A stretch of DNA of 64,000 nucleotides from Amarolinea aalborgensis. GTDB lineage: Bacteria > Chloroflexota > Anaerolineae > SSC4 > Amarolineaceae. Position numbers and translations under genes: made by a program. Below, in pieces: positions 15,487 to 24,295 of the stretch. The stretch spans positions 51,753 to 115,752 of the forward strand of contig NZ_UETR01000013.1 of NCBI RefSeq assembly GCF_900491745.1. The letters are read 5' to 3'. The stretch's first letter is position 1. Every line of letters starts with the position of its first letter. Below the pieces are notes generated by a model. It did not search any database. It saw only the letters and a list, made by a program, of their open reading frames with translations, and was not told where the DNA came from.

Positions 15487-17610
15487 TTACGGCTGGTAGC
15501 CGGTCTTGAGGGCGCCGGACTTGAGGCCGTCGGTCGCGGCGGTCACCTTGTCCTTGCAATCCTGCGAGATCTTGCTCTCCCAGTCGTGGTATGGCGCCAG
15601 ACCTACGCCGCCGTTCTTGATATTGGCTGTCTCCATGCCCGCCTTGAGCTGGCTGCCGACCAATTCCTTGATGGCGCCGTAAACCGCCACGTCAACGTTC
15701 TTGGCCGCACTGGTGATCAGGATGTCCTTGACATCGGCAAAGGTCAGGTACTGATCCACATCCACACCGATGCCCATCGCACCCTTTTCCTTCGCCGCGG
15801 TCAGGCCACCGTTGCCAGTGTTGCCACCCACGCCGAAGATCACGTCCGCCTTCTGCGCAATCATGGCCAAGCCGACTTCCTTGCCCTTGGCCGGATCAAC
15901 GAACGAGGGGATGTACTGGTTCAGGGCCTTGATGTCAGCCTTGACGCTCTTGGCGCCGGTCTGGTAGCCGACGACAAACCGCACCACCGGCGGGATTTCC
16001 ATGCCCGCCACCGAGCCGATCACGCCCGTCTTGCTCATGCACGCCGCCAGCACGCCCGCCAGGTAGCCAACCTCATCCTCCTGGAACATCAGGCTGGTCA
16101 CGTTGGTCAACCCACCGTCAGCGTAGCAGTCCTTCACCGTGTCCGGGCAGGTCGCCGAGTCCTTGGTCGGGAAGAAGGCATTATCAATGATCGCGAACTT
16201 GATGTTCGGATATTCCTTTGCCTTCTTTGCCGTCGCATCGCCCATCAAGAACCCGACCGTCACGATCATGTCGTACCCTTCGGTCGCAAACGCATCGATG
16301 TTCTTTTCGTAGTCTGTCGTTTGCTTGGACTCGATGAAATTCGCCTCAACCCCCAGATCAGCCACGGCCTTCTGCACGCCGGCCCACGCCGACTGGTTGA
16401 ATGACTTGTCGTTCACACCACCCGTGTCTGTCACCAGACCAATCTTCAATGCCTTCGCCGGAGCCGCAGCAGCCTCGCCGTAGCCGGTCTTGAGGGCGCC
16501 GGACTTGAGGCCGTCGGTCGCGGCGGTCACCTTGTCCTTGCAATCCTGCGAGATCTTGCTCTCCCAGTCGTGGTATGGCGCCAGACCTACGCCGCCGTTC
16601 TTGATATTGGCTGTCTCCATGCCCGCCTTGAGCTGGCTGCCGACCAATTCCTTGATGGCGCCGTAAACCGCCACGTCAACGTTCTTGGCCGCACTGGTGA
16701 TCAGGATGTCCTTGACATCGGCAAAGGTCAGGTACTGATCCACATCCACACCGATGCCCATCGCACCCTTTTCCTTCGCCGCGGTCAGGCCACCGTTGCC
16801 AGTGTTGCCACCCACGCCGAAGATCACGTCCGCCTTCTGCGCAATCATGGCCAAGCCGACTTCCTTGCCCTTGGCCGGATCAACGAACGAGGGGATGTAC
16901 TGGTTCAGGGCCTTGATGTCAGCCTTGACGCTCTTGGCGCCGGTCTGGTAGCCGACGACAAACCGCACCACCGGCGGGATTTCCATGCCCGCCACCGAGC
17001 CGATCACGCCCGTCTTGCTCATGCACGCCGCCAGCACGCCCGCCAGGTAGCCAACCTCATCCTCCTGGAACATCAGGCTGGTCACGTTGGTCAACCCACC
17101 GTCAGCGTAGCAGTCCTTCACCGTGTCCGGGCAGGTCGCCGAGTCCTTGGTCGGGAAGAAGGCATTATCAATGATCGCGAACTTGATGTTCGGATATTCC
17201 TTTGCCTTCTTTGCCGTCGCATCGCCCATCAAGAACCCGACCGTCACGATCATGTCGTACCCTTCGGTCGCAAACGCATCGATGTTCTTTTCGTAGTCTG
17301 TCGTTTGCTTGGACTCGATGAAATTCGCCTCAACCCCCAGATCAGCCACGGCTTTCTGCACGCCGGCCCACGCCGACTGGTTGAATGACTTGTCGTTCAC
17401 ACCACCCGTGTCTGTCACCAGACCAATCTTCAATGCCTTCGCCGGAGCCGCGGTGGGCGCCACGGATTGGGTCGGTTGCTCGACCTTCGCAGGCGTTGGC
17501 GTGGGCGGAACGGCCGTCGGTGTGGGTGCTGGGGTAGCCCCCCCGCACGCACTAATGATCATGCTCAACAGAACGAGCACGCTTAGAACGGTGAAAAATT
17601 TGGTACGCAT
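15487..17610 (-). CDS. BMP-family binding lipoprotein with two identical tandem domains
   Basis: A 707-residue secreted lipoprotein: signal peptide with lipobox SMIISAC, a Pro/Thr-rich linker, then two PnrA/BMP ligand-binding domains of about 325 residues each. Each begins KALKIGLVTDTGGVNDKSFN and contains FIESKQTTDYEKNIDAF, FGVGGNTGNGGLTAAKEKG and GVDVDQYLTF. The domains are joined by GYGEAAAAPA and have the same amino acid sequence. Normal BMP proteins have one domain and about 330-400 residues. AGGAGGAG precedes the ATG at 17610. It should deliver nucleosides or a related ligand to the three ABC proteins encoded downstream. Confidence 0.9.
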   Translation of the reverse strand: MRTKFFTVLSVLVLLSMIISACGGATPAPTPTAVPPTPTPAKVEQPTQSVAPTAAPAKALKIGLVTDTGGVNDKSFNQSAWAGVQKAVADLGVEANFIESKQTTDYEKNIDAFATEGYDMIVTVGFLMGDATAKKAKEYPNIKFAIIDNAFFPTKDSATCPDTVKDCYADGGLTNVTSLMFQEDEVGYLAGVLAACMSKTGVIGSVAGMEIPPVVRFVVGYQTGAKSVKADIKALNQYIPSFVDPAKGKEVGLAMIAQKADVIFGVGGNTGNGGLTAAKEKGAMGIGVDVDQYLTFADVKDILITSAAKNVDVAVYGAIKELVGSQLKAGMETANIKNGGVGLAPYHDWESKISQDCKDKVTAATDGLKSGALKTGYGEAAAAPAKALKIGLVTDTGGVNDKSFNQSAWAGVQKAVADLGVEANFIESKQTTDYEKNIDAFATEGYDMIVTVGFLMGDATAKKAKEYPNIKFAIIDNAFFPTKDSATCPDTVKDCYADGGLTNVTSLMFQEDEVGYLAGVLAACMSKTGVIGSVAGMEIPPVVRFVVGYQTGAKSVKADIKALNQYIPSFVDPAKGKEVGLAMIAQKADVIFGVGGNTGNGGLTAAKEKGAMGIGVDVDQYLTFADVKDILITSAAKNVDVAVYGAIKELVGSQLKAGMETANIKNGGVGLAPYHDWESKISQDCKDKVTAATDGLKSGALKTGYQP
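15497..16467. repeat. Tandem duplication, copy proximal to the stop
   Basis: A 971-bp unit repeated at 16481-17451 (period 984). The copies differ at one base by my reading: C at 16369 against T at 17353. The change is synonymous (Lys AAG or AAA). Confidence 0.9.
16481..17451. repeat. Tandem duplication, copy proximal to the start
   Basis: Second copy of the 971-bp unit, separated from the first by 13 bases (16468-16480) that are not part of the repeat and encode the short Ala-rich junction. Confidence 0.9.
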
Positions 17611-18020
17611 ATTGAATGTCTCCTCCTTTGGATACAATTGAGCGAAGCAAATAGATGAGTAACGGGGTGTACTGCTTGGCAGAGGCTGCCGTGTGCTTGC
17701 GAGGAATGTCCAAGCCCGCCAGGGGCGACCCTGCCATTATAACCGGGAACCCACCTCCTTTCGAATGCAGAACTCCCCGGCGTCGGGATTGCACCGAAGC
17801 GAGCCGGAGCATAATGGTTCAGTCGTCTTGCGATCAGCACCTGCCAAGGACACCTCTGACAGGTTGCGGGCACTAACTTGGTGATGTAAGTCCATTCTTT
17901 AATCACTTGTCTTACCACTGAAATTATACCCCACCTGAGACACCGCCGCAAATCCTATCTGCAACGCGCCGAAGGGGCGCCTTTCACACGAGTGCCTTGC
18001 GCGTGAGGGTCTTTTACAAA
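17611..18020. other. Intergenic region upstream of the BMP operon
   Basis: No convincing gene. Minus-strand TATAAT boxes lie at 17736-17741 and 17921-17926, in the right place to serve the BMP operon, but neither has a good -35 box at 16-18 bases. Long frames here lack ribosome sites and coding character. The long leader (over 100 bases) could hold a regulatory RNA, but I saw no known riboswitch motif. Confidence 0.4.
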
Positions 18021-18114
18021 GAGCCAGAAGATCTCACGCCAAGCCGCAAAGCTCGCAAAGGTTTTTCTTCTTGGCGCTCTGTGCGCCTTGGCGTGAACCA
18101 TTCGGTTCTGGCTC
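18021..18114. repeat. Nested palindromic intergenic element
   Basis: Two nested inverted repeats share one centre: GAGCCAGAA (18021-18029) with TTCTGGCTC (18106-18114), and TCACGCCAAG (18034-18043) with CTTGGCGTGA (18087-18096). The interior contains GCAAAG direct repeats. This resembles REP/MITE-like palindromes dispersed between genes. A related GCAAAG-rich stretch is at 38585-38690. Confidence 0.65.
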
Positions 18115-18165
18115 GTCCAGTTAATGCCCCAACACCACATTGTCGTGCAGGCGACGCGCGTCCGA

Positions 18166-21100
18166 TCAACGACCGGCCCACCATTCCATGCCCGCGGGCA
18201 GACGCTGGAATCCAAGCGCCTGCAGGATGACCTGCCCCGCGCTGCCCAGGATCGGCGCGCCATTCCAGGCGTTCACCTGCACCCGGCGCAGGGCAAAGGG
18301 CCGGGTCAGGTACGCGCTAACCGCGCGGCGTACCTGGTCCGGGGTGGCGTCTGCGGCCGTGCGCAGGCGTTCGCCGTTGTCCTCAGCCACAAGCACGGGT
18401 TGCCCGCGGCTGAGCACCAGGTGAGTTGATGGCAACTGCGCCACCCGCCACGCCTCATCGCCTGTTTCGCCGCTCCACACATTGGCCGGATCGCTGGCGT
18501 TGATGACGATCAAGGCGTCATCGTCAGGCGCGGTCGCGGCTGCGCGCAATTGTTCGACTGCCTCTGGCTGCGCATATTGGATGCCCGATAAGCCGCTGAC
18601 GAAGTAGCCGCGGCGCACCTCGCCGCGCAGCTCCAGTCGCTGCAGGACGGGGTAGATGAGCGACCAGGCGCCCGCGTCCAGCCGCTCACGCAGGATGACG
18701 CCCTCGCGCGCCAACATGACGCGCGCAAGGCGGTCGGCGCGGGCTTCATCGGTCAGCGGCGGGCCGAGGAGCGCGGCGCGCTGGGCGATGACCCAGCGCC
18801 CCGGCCAGGCCGTGGCATCTTCGCTGCGCTGCAAGCGCTGCCCTACCTGCTGCCGCGCCCGCTGCAGGGTCGCGCGAGCGGGACGCTGCCCCGGCGCCAC
18901 AGGCCGCGGGCCGCGACGTGCGGCCAATTCCGCTTCCAGCGCGCTGACCGGCGGCGCTGCTGGAGGCGGCTGATTAGTGTGCAGCAGCGTTTGCAGCGCG
19001 GCCAGGGTGTCATTCGTCGCCAGGCCGGCCAACGCCAGCTCAATCAGAGCAGCGTGCACGGCCGCAGCGGCCAGGCCCAGCCCGCTTTGGATGTCGGCCA
19101 GGAAGGAGGCGCCTTCTTGCTTCAAGAAGGTGTAAACGGCTGCGCTCGCTTCCTTCATGGGTGGGTTGCCTGCATCGGCCAGGAAAAGCCGCCCCTCGCC
19201 GCGCGCCAGGAAGCGCGCGCGTGCGCGCCGCGCCTCTTGCCCGGCCAGCAACCAGGCCCACTCCCCAGCCTGGCAGAGGCGGTCCAGATCCACCGGGTCA
19301 AAATCGGCCACACGCGCGGGCAGGAGGTCGCGCGTCCAGGCTACGGCCGGCGCTTCGCATCCCTGCAACTGCTGCATGATCGTGCGCAGGCCGGCCGCGC
19401 CAGCCAGCCGCGCCGTGGGGTGAACGTGCTGCCAGCGCAGAAGGAAGTCGCTGTACGCGGCCAGGGGCACGGGCTGCACTTCGCGGCGCAGCAGGGTCAA
19501 CGTGCGCCGGTGCATCGAGGCCAGGTTGCGGCGGTCGAGCAACTGCAAGTCTCCAGATCCGCCCTCTTCAGCGTCTGGCGCGCGGAAATTCGCCTGCACG
19601 ACGTCGCGGCTGGCGACCAGGCGCGCGAGCTCGTCATCCAGCCAGGCTGCGGCAAAGGCGTAGCGGGCCAGGATGTCGGCGCGGCTGACAGGGCCGCTGT
19701 GACGCAGAAAGCGGCGCAAGATGGTGGACGCGCCGGGAAAGCCAGCCGCCTCTCCTGCGCTGCCTGGCTGCGCGGGCGCAGTTGGGTATTCGGCCGCCAG
19801 TTCCTGCGGAATCCAGCGCGGCTCTGACCCGTGCGCGGTGGGCACGTTGATCTCCACGATGCGGCCCTGGCCGGCCAACTGCGCCAGCCAGGCCGCGGCA
19901 TCCCCGGTGGCGCGGGCCAACGCCTCGACCGTGGTCAGGTCGCCCACCTCGTGCAGATAGACCGCCAGTTCTTCGGCTGTGCGCGCCTGAAAGCCGGGCG
20001 CGGTGTGCTGCGCCTGCGCGGTGACCGCGGCGATGGCTTGGGGCTTGAGCAGGCGCGCGATCTCGCTGCTTTGCAGGAGGTCATCGAGCAAATCGCTGCG
20101 CCAGGCCAACGCCTGCAACTGGCGCTCGGCTTTGGGCGCGTCCCATTCGTACATGTAAACGCTGATGAAGTTGAAGAGCAGGCTGGCGGCGACGGGCGAA
20201 GGCGCGACGGATTCGACGGCGACGACTTCGATGCGGCCGTCCTCGATTGCGGTCAGCACTTCGGCCAGGTGCGGCATGTCGAAGACATCTTGCAGGCACT
20301 CGCGGTAGGTCTCGATGACGATGGGGAAGTCGGACAGTTGGCGCGTGGCGGCGAGGAGGTCGCGGGCTTTGAGGCGCTGCAGCCAGAAGGGGGTGCGCTT
20401 GCGTCCCTGCGCTTTGGGCAGCAGCATGGCGCGCGCCGCGTTCATACGGAAATGCGCGCCAAAGACGGCCGAATCAGGCAGTTCGGCGACGATGCGGCGC
20501 TGGGCCTCGGCCGCGCGCATGCGCACGATGTCCACGGGGATGCTCTGGGTGGTCGAGGGAAAGCGGAAGAGGATGCCGTCGTCATTGGCCTGCACCTCCA
20601 CGCCAAAGCGCAGCCGTTCGCGCAGGGCGCTGCTCAGGGCCAGCGCCCACGCGCCGTTGATGCGTCCGCCGAAGGGCGCCTGGATGACCATGCGCTGGTC
20701 GCCGATGGCGTCGGTAAAGGTTTCGACTACTACGGTGCGATCGCTGGCGATGACGCCGGCGTTCTCCAGTTGGCGACGCACGCCGTCGAGCAGTTGGCGC
20801 GCGGAGTTGGCATCCAGGCGAAATTCCTGGCGCAGCCACTGCTCGCTGGCCGCGGCCTGCGCGCTGTCGGCGGCCAGGCGCTCTGCGATGGCGCGGCGCA
20901 GTTGGCCGATGCGCAGCCCCAACTCGTAGGGCCGCCAGGGGTAATCTCCGCGCCAGAAGGGCATGCGGGGCAGCGCGCCGGCGGCCTCGCCCACGACGAT
21001 GCGATCATCCTCGATGCCCAGCACGCGCCAGGTCTGGCTGCCGAGCAGGAAGGCATCGCCGGGCCGCGTCTCGAAGACGAACTCCTCGTCTAGCTCGCCG

Positions 21101-22800
21101 ATGCGGGTCTTGCCATCGGCCAGGTAGACGCTGAACGCGCCACGATCGGAGATCGTGCCGGCGTTGGACACCGCCAGCAGCCGGGCGCCGGGCAGGGCCA
21201 GCAGGCGCTGATTGATCCGATCCCAGGCGATGCGGGCGCGCAGGACGGTCAGCCCGTCGCGCTGCGCGAAGCCGCCGGAGAGCATGTCGAGCACGGCCTC
21301 GAACGCGCGGCGGGTCAACTGCGCAAACGGATACGCGCGGCGCACCAGGGCCAGCAGCGCGTTGACATCCCAGTCGTCCTGCGCCACGAGGGCGACGATC
21401 TGCTGCGCCAGCACATCCAGCGGATTGGACGGGGTGTGCGTCGGCTCTACGTCGCCATCCAACATGCCGCGCACGACGGCCGCGGCCTCGATGATGTCTT
21501 CGCGAAAGGTGGCGTAGATGCGCCCTTTGCTGGTTTGGCCGACCAGGTGGCCGGCGCGGCCCACGCGCTGCAAGGCCTGGCTGACGCTCTTGGGCGACTG
21601 TAACTGCACTACCAGGTCCACGGCGCCGATGTCAATGCCCAGTTCCAGGGAGCTGGTGCCGACCAACGCGGGCAGGCGGCCGGCTTTGAGCGCCTCTTCC
21701 ATCTCACGGCGCGCTTCTTTGGACATGCTGCCGTGGTGCGCGCGGATGGGGCCTTGCGCGCCGATGGCGAAGATGCCGCGGCCGCGCATCACGCCGCCGG
21801 GCGCGAGGGCTTCGGAGCTGCCGGGCGGGATTTCTTCGGCCATCTCGGCTTCGATCTGCGCGTTGAGGCGGTCGGCGGTGCGCTCGGCCAGGCGGCGGTT
21901 GTTGCAGAAGATGAGGGTGCTGCGGTGGCGCAGAATGTCCTGCAGCACCTGGGGAATGACCGACGGCCAGATGGAATCGCCGGGCATGGCGCGAAACTCG
22001 GCGACCGGGGTGATGACCGCCAGGTCGAGGGCTTTGCGATAGCCGGTGTCAATGACGGTGACGGGCCGCGGCGTGTAGCTGTGCGCGGGCGCGGTTGGGT
22101 CTGCGGTTTCCACCTGGCCGCCCAGGAAACGCGCCGCCTCGTCGAGCGGCTTGATCGTCGCGGAGAGGCCGATGCGCTGGATGGGATGGCCGGCCAGGTG
22201 CTGCAGCCGTTCCAGGCTGAGGGCCAGGTGGGCGCCGCGTTTGTTGCCGCAGAGGGTGTGGATTTCGTCTACGATCAGCGTGCGCACTGTGCGCAAGATG
22301 TCGCGGGCGCGTGGGCTGGTTAGCAGCAGGTAGAGCGATTCGGGCGTGGTAATCAGAATGGACGGCGGTCGTTTGACGATCAGGGCGCGGGCCTGGGTGG
22401 AGGTGTCGCCGGTGCGCACGGCGACGCGGATGTCGGGCCAGGGTGCGCCCAGGCGCTGCGCTGCGGCGCGGATGCCGGTCAGGGGTGCGTGCAGGTTGCG
22501 CTCGATGTCGTTGTTCAGGGCTTTGAGCGGCGAGATGTAGAGCAGTTGCACGCCGTCGGGCAGGCGCGGGCGGCTGATCTCGTCGCCGGCGGCCGGCGGC
22601 GCCAGGCTGGTTCCAATCTGGTTGATGCCCCACAGGAACGCAGCCAGCGTCTTGCCCGAACCGGTGGGGGCCAGGATCAGGGTATGGTCGCCGCGTTGGA
22701 TGACCGGCCAGGCGGCCGCCTGCGGCGAGGTGGGCGCAGGGAAGGTCTCACGAAACCAGGTGCGAACCGGCAGGGCAAAGGGGGCAAACAAATCGGACAT
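18166..22800 (-). CDS. lhr: Lhr-family ATP-dependent helicase (large form)
   Basis: A 1544-residue superfamily 2 DNA helicase, matching the length of the long Lhr form. Motif Q/I is QAAAWPVIQRGDHTLILAPTGSGKT (Walker A 44-51), motif II is IVDEIHTL, motif III is LSATI, and motif VI is SVSQALQRVGRAGH. Lhr-core features follow (RPGDAFLLGSQTWRV, APFGGRINGAWALAL, FPIVIETYRECLQDVF). Residues about 900-1544 are the C-terminal extension with winged-helix/AlkZ-like parts. Lhr translocates 3'-5' on DNA and unwinds RNA-DNA hybrids in repair. The start MSDLFAPFALPV is supported by alignment of the helicase N-terminus. It stands alone on its strand. Confidence 0.93.
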   Translation of the reverse strand: MSDLFAPFALPVRTWFRETFPAPTSPQAAAWPVIQRGDHTLILAPTGSGKTLAAFLWGINQIGTSLAPPAAGDEISRPRLPDGVQLLYISPLKALNNDIERNLHAPLTGIRAAAQRLGAPWPDIRVAVRTGDTSTQARALIVKRPPSILITTPESLYLLLTSPRARDILRTVRTLIVDEIHTLCGNKRGAHLALSLERLQHLAGHPIQRIGLSATIKPLDEAARFLGGQVETADPTAPAHSYTPRPVTVIDTGYRKALDLAVITPVAEFRAMPGDSIWPSVIPQVLQDILRHRSTLIFCNNRRLAERTADRLNAQIEAEMAEEIPPGSSEALAPGGVMRGRGIFAIGAQGPIRAHHGSMSKEARREMEEALKAGRLPALVGTSSLELGIDIGAVDLVVQLQSPKSVSQALQRVGRAGHLVGQTSKGRIYATFREDIIEAAAVVRGMLDGDVEPTHTPSNPLDVLAQQIVALVAQDDWDVNALLALVRRAYPFAQLTRRAFEAVLDMLSGGFAQRDGLTVLRARIAWDRINQRLLALPGARLLAVSNAGTISDRGAFSVYLADGKTRIGELDEEFVFETRPGDAFLLGSQTWRVLGIEDDRIVVGEAAGALPRMPFWRGDYPWRPYELGLRIGQLRRAIAERLAADSAQAAASEQWLRQEFRLDANSARQLLDGVRRQLENAGVIASDRTVVVETFTDAIGDQRMVIQAPFGGRINGAWALALSSALRERLRFGVEVQANDDGILFRFPSTTQSIPVDIVRMRAAEAQRRIVAELPDSAVFGAHFRMNAARAMLLPKAQGRKRTPFWLQRLKARDLLAATRQLSDFPIVIETYRECLQDVFDMPHLAEVLTAIEDGRIEVVAVESVAPSPVAASLLFNFISVYMYEWDAPKAERQLQALAWRSDLLDDLLQSSEIARLLKPQAIAAVTAQAQHTAPGFQARTAEELAVYLHEVGDLTTVEALARATGDAAAWLAQLAGQGRIVEINVPTAHGSEPRWIPQELAAEYPTAPAQPGSAGEAAGFPGASTILRRFLRHSGPVSRADILARYAFAAAWLDDELARLVASRDVVQANFRAPDAEEGGSGDLQLLDRRNLASMHRRTLTLLRREVQPVPLAAYSDFLLRWQHVHPTARLAGAAGLRTIMQQLQGCEAPAVAWTRDLLPARVADFDPVDLDRLCQAGEWAWLLAGQEARRARARFLARGEGRLFLADAGNPPMKEASAAVYTFLKQEGASFLADIQSGLGLAAAAVHAALIELALAGLATNDTLAALQTLLHTNQPPPAAPPVSALEAELAARRGPRPVAPGQRPARATLQRARQQVGQRLQRSEDATAWPGRWVIAQRAALLGPPLTDEARADRLARVMLAREGVILRERLDAGAWSLIYPVLQRLELRGEVRRGYFVSGLSGIQYAQPEAVEQLRAAATAPDDDALIVINASDPANVWSGETGDEAWRVAQLPSTHLVLSRGQPVLVAEDNGERLRTAADATPDQVRRAVSAYLTRPFALRRVQVNAWNGAPILGSAGQVILQALGFQRLPAGMEWWAGR

Positions 22801-23013
22801 GACACCACTCCGCGCGAGGAAATGATAGCCGAGGGATCGGAGGTAGTCAGTTCGACCAAATTATAGAGGCGAGCGGATTGGCTGTCAAGACCATTCCGCA
22901 GCGCGCAGCGCGGGATGGAGCCTTTCAACCGGTAAAGGGGTCTTCATCGCCCCAAGTCGGCCCGCCGACAGAGATCAAACCAAGATGGAGCGGTGTGGCC
23001 TTTGGGCGTCGAA
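22801..23013. other. Intergenic region, nothing recognised
   Basis: Between Lhr and the decayed ATPase gene I see no gene, hairpin with T-run or clear promoter. Confidence 0.4.
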
Positions 23014-23497
23014 TTAGCTGATCAGCTTCGTCAGCGCCGCCAGACCCTCGGCATTGCTGATCAGGACGCCCTTTTCTGCGGCGAAGGTCAGAGCGTCGGG
23101 TGTGAAGCCAGCCTGCGAGACACACCAGGCACGCGCGTTCAGGTCGGCGGCTGCCGCCAGCAGTTGCTCGAGCTCACGGCGACCGACCCGCTTCTGCCGC
23201 CACTTGACTTCGACCGCCCATCGTTCGCCGTTTTCGGCCAGCGCGTCGATCTCGGTCTGACCGTCCGGCGACCGGTACGGCTCGATGCGTGTGAAGGCCG
23301 GCATGGGGATCGGGCCGGTCTGGCCCAGGTAGGCGCCGGGCACGGTTCGTCCGGCCAGCTTGCGCAGTAACTCCCAACAACGCAATGTGGTGCGGCCAGC
23401 CGTCCTCCAGATCCGCGGCCGCCTGGGCCAGGATGTTCAGCTCGTAGACACAATCGGTGAACACTTCCAGGGAAGGGCTTGCTCGCCAGTCGCTCAC
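23014..23497 (-). pseudogene. Deletion remnant of a COG1672/DUF234-type ATPase
   Basis: The remnant begins at GTG 23497 after AAGGAG and reads VSDWRASPSLEVFTD, then LNILAQAAADLEDGWPHHIA. This matches the start of the intact ATPase at 44766-46433 (FTDRERELALLEQ, LADGRPRHLALFG). Just before the P-loop the sequence jumps, with a change of frame near 23370-23390, to the C-terminal nuclease-like domain (LLRKLAGRTVPGAYLG, EPYRSPDGQTEIDALAE, WAVEVKWRQK). The Walker motifs and winged helix, about 300 residues, are missing. The C-terminal part alone is open as a 123-residue frame. Probably non-functional, though the nuclease-like part could still be translated. Confidence 0.75.
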
Positions 23498-23511
23498 GAT
23501 ATGCTCCTTTT

Positions 23512-23539
23512 GGTCAATCACCCGATAGGGTGATTAACC
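23512..23539. promoter_or_regulatory. Palindrome upstream of the ATPase remnant
   Basis: AATCACCC-GATA-GGGTGATT, extended outward by GGTC/AACC with one mismatch. It sits about 15 bases before the start codon. Its half-site GGGTGATTGACC resembles GGGCAATTGACC in the palindrome before the intact paralogue (46454-46487), but with the halves in the opposite order. Confidence 0.55.
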
Positions 23540-24206
23540 AAATCACAACACAGATGTGCCTGGTAGACAAAATCAGAACCATCTGCGCAGGCCCGCTTTT
23601 GCTTGATCTAGCGTAAGACCGATCAGGCTAAAGCGCGATTTGCCAGAGAAGGAGTGCACGGTGAGAATGTTCTACGCTTTCAACAACGGTGCAAGATCAG
23701 TGGCTCCGACAGATTTTCGGCCTTGGTGGTTGTGCTGCTCACTATCACTATGATTCCAGATCCACAAGGCTGAGCCGCAAGGTCCCGTTGTGAGACGAGG
23801 CCGAGAACAGCGCATTCAGAGCAACTTTGGAGTCTAGCAGACTCTGGATGTCTGCCTGGTCACGGCTACGGATGTGCGCCACGGTCTTCTCTCCTACGCG
23901 TACTTCAATTGACGCAGGGTCGGTGCCGGCATTCTGCACCAGGTCGGCAGCGCATGACCCGCTTCCAGGCGCCCAAGCAGTTCCCGGACTTGCCCCAATA
24001 TCTGTCCTACCAGCCAGTTCTCCCGCAGGCGTAGCGTTGGCCCGCTCAGGTCGTAGCGCGCAGCCGGCGCCTGTTGCAAGTGCCGCCAACCACTTTGCGT
24101 CACCGCCTGCTCCACCTGGGGTTCGGTCACGGCCAGCCCTTGCTGGCGCAAGCAGTGGCACGCCCGTTCCACGCCCCACAATCATGCTCCCCACTGTCGC
24201 AGCCAC
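23540..24206 (-). pseudogene. Degraded coding remnant, transposase-like in part
   Basis: No intact gene lies here. On the minus strand one frame (24181 down to about 23950) has coding character: VERACHCLRQQGLAVTEPQ, then a helix-rich stretch ending LLGRLEAGHALP. It then loses the frame. A second frame, open from 24206 but coding-like only from about 23955 to 23748, reads IEVRVGEKTVAHIRSRDQ and ends SLVDLES. The first part reminds me of a helical region of transposase-like proteins, but I cannot name the family. The two frames may be one broken gene or two fragments. The region 23540-23747 holds nothing I recognise apart from a 30-codon frame at 23661. Confidence 0.35.
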
Positions 24207-24212
24207 CTAGAT

Positions 24213-24241
24213 TTGACATGCCCCCCCCCCCCTTGTGATAC
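24213..24241 (+). promoter_or_regulatory. Promoter with a C12 tract in the spacer
   Basis: TTGACA (24213-24218), a 17-base spacer made of TG, twelve C (24221-24232) and TTG, then TGATAC (24236-24241). The spacing is optimal at the present tract length. A change in the number of C would move the boxes apart or together. It leads to the secreted peptidase gene at 24296. Confidence 0.6.
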
Positions 24242-24295
24242 GATATGTGCGCGCCGTCGGAGAATCCGACGAGTATCGTAGTTCGGAGGCTCGAT

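Noticed and set aside
17583..17951. Minus-strand frame upstream of the BMP gene
   Set aside because: It covers the likely promoter and ribosome site region and has no coding character.
19831..21093. Long plus-strand frame (420 codons) opposite lhr
   Set aside because: It is a shadow of the GC-rich helicase gene: low-complexity composition, no ribosome site and no recognisable domain.
23661..23753. A 30-codon frame starting GTG after AAGGAG
   Set aside because: The ribosome site is good, but the peptide (MRMFYAFNNGARSVAP...) has no recognisable features and lies in a decayed region. Too weak to call.
24221..24232. C12 tract as a pure sequencing artefact
   Set aside because: Possible, but its position between two well-spaced promoter boxes makes chance less likely, so it is kept as a finding with a read-level check.
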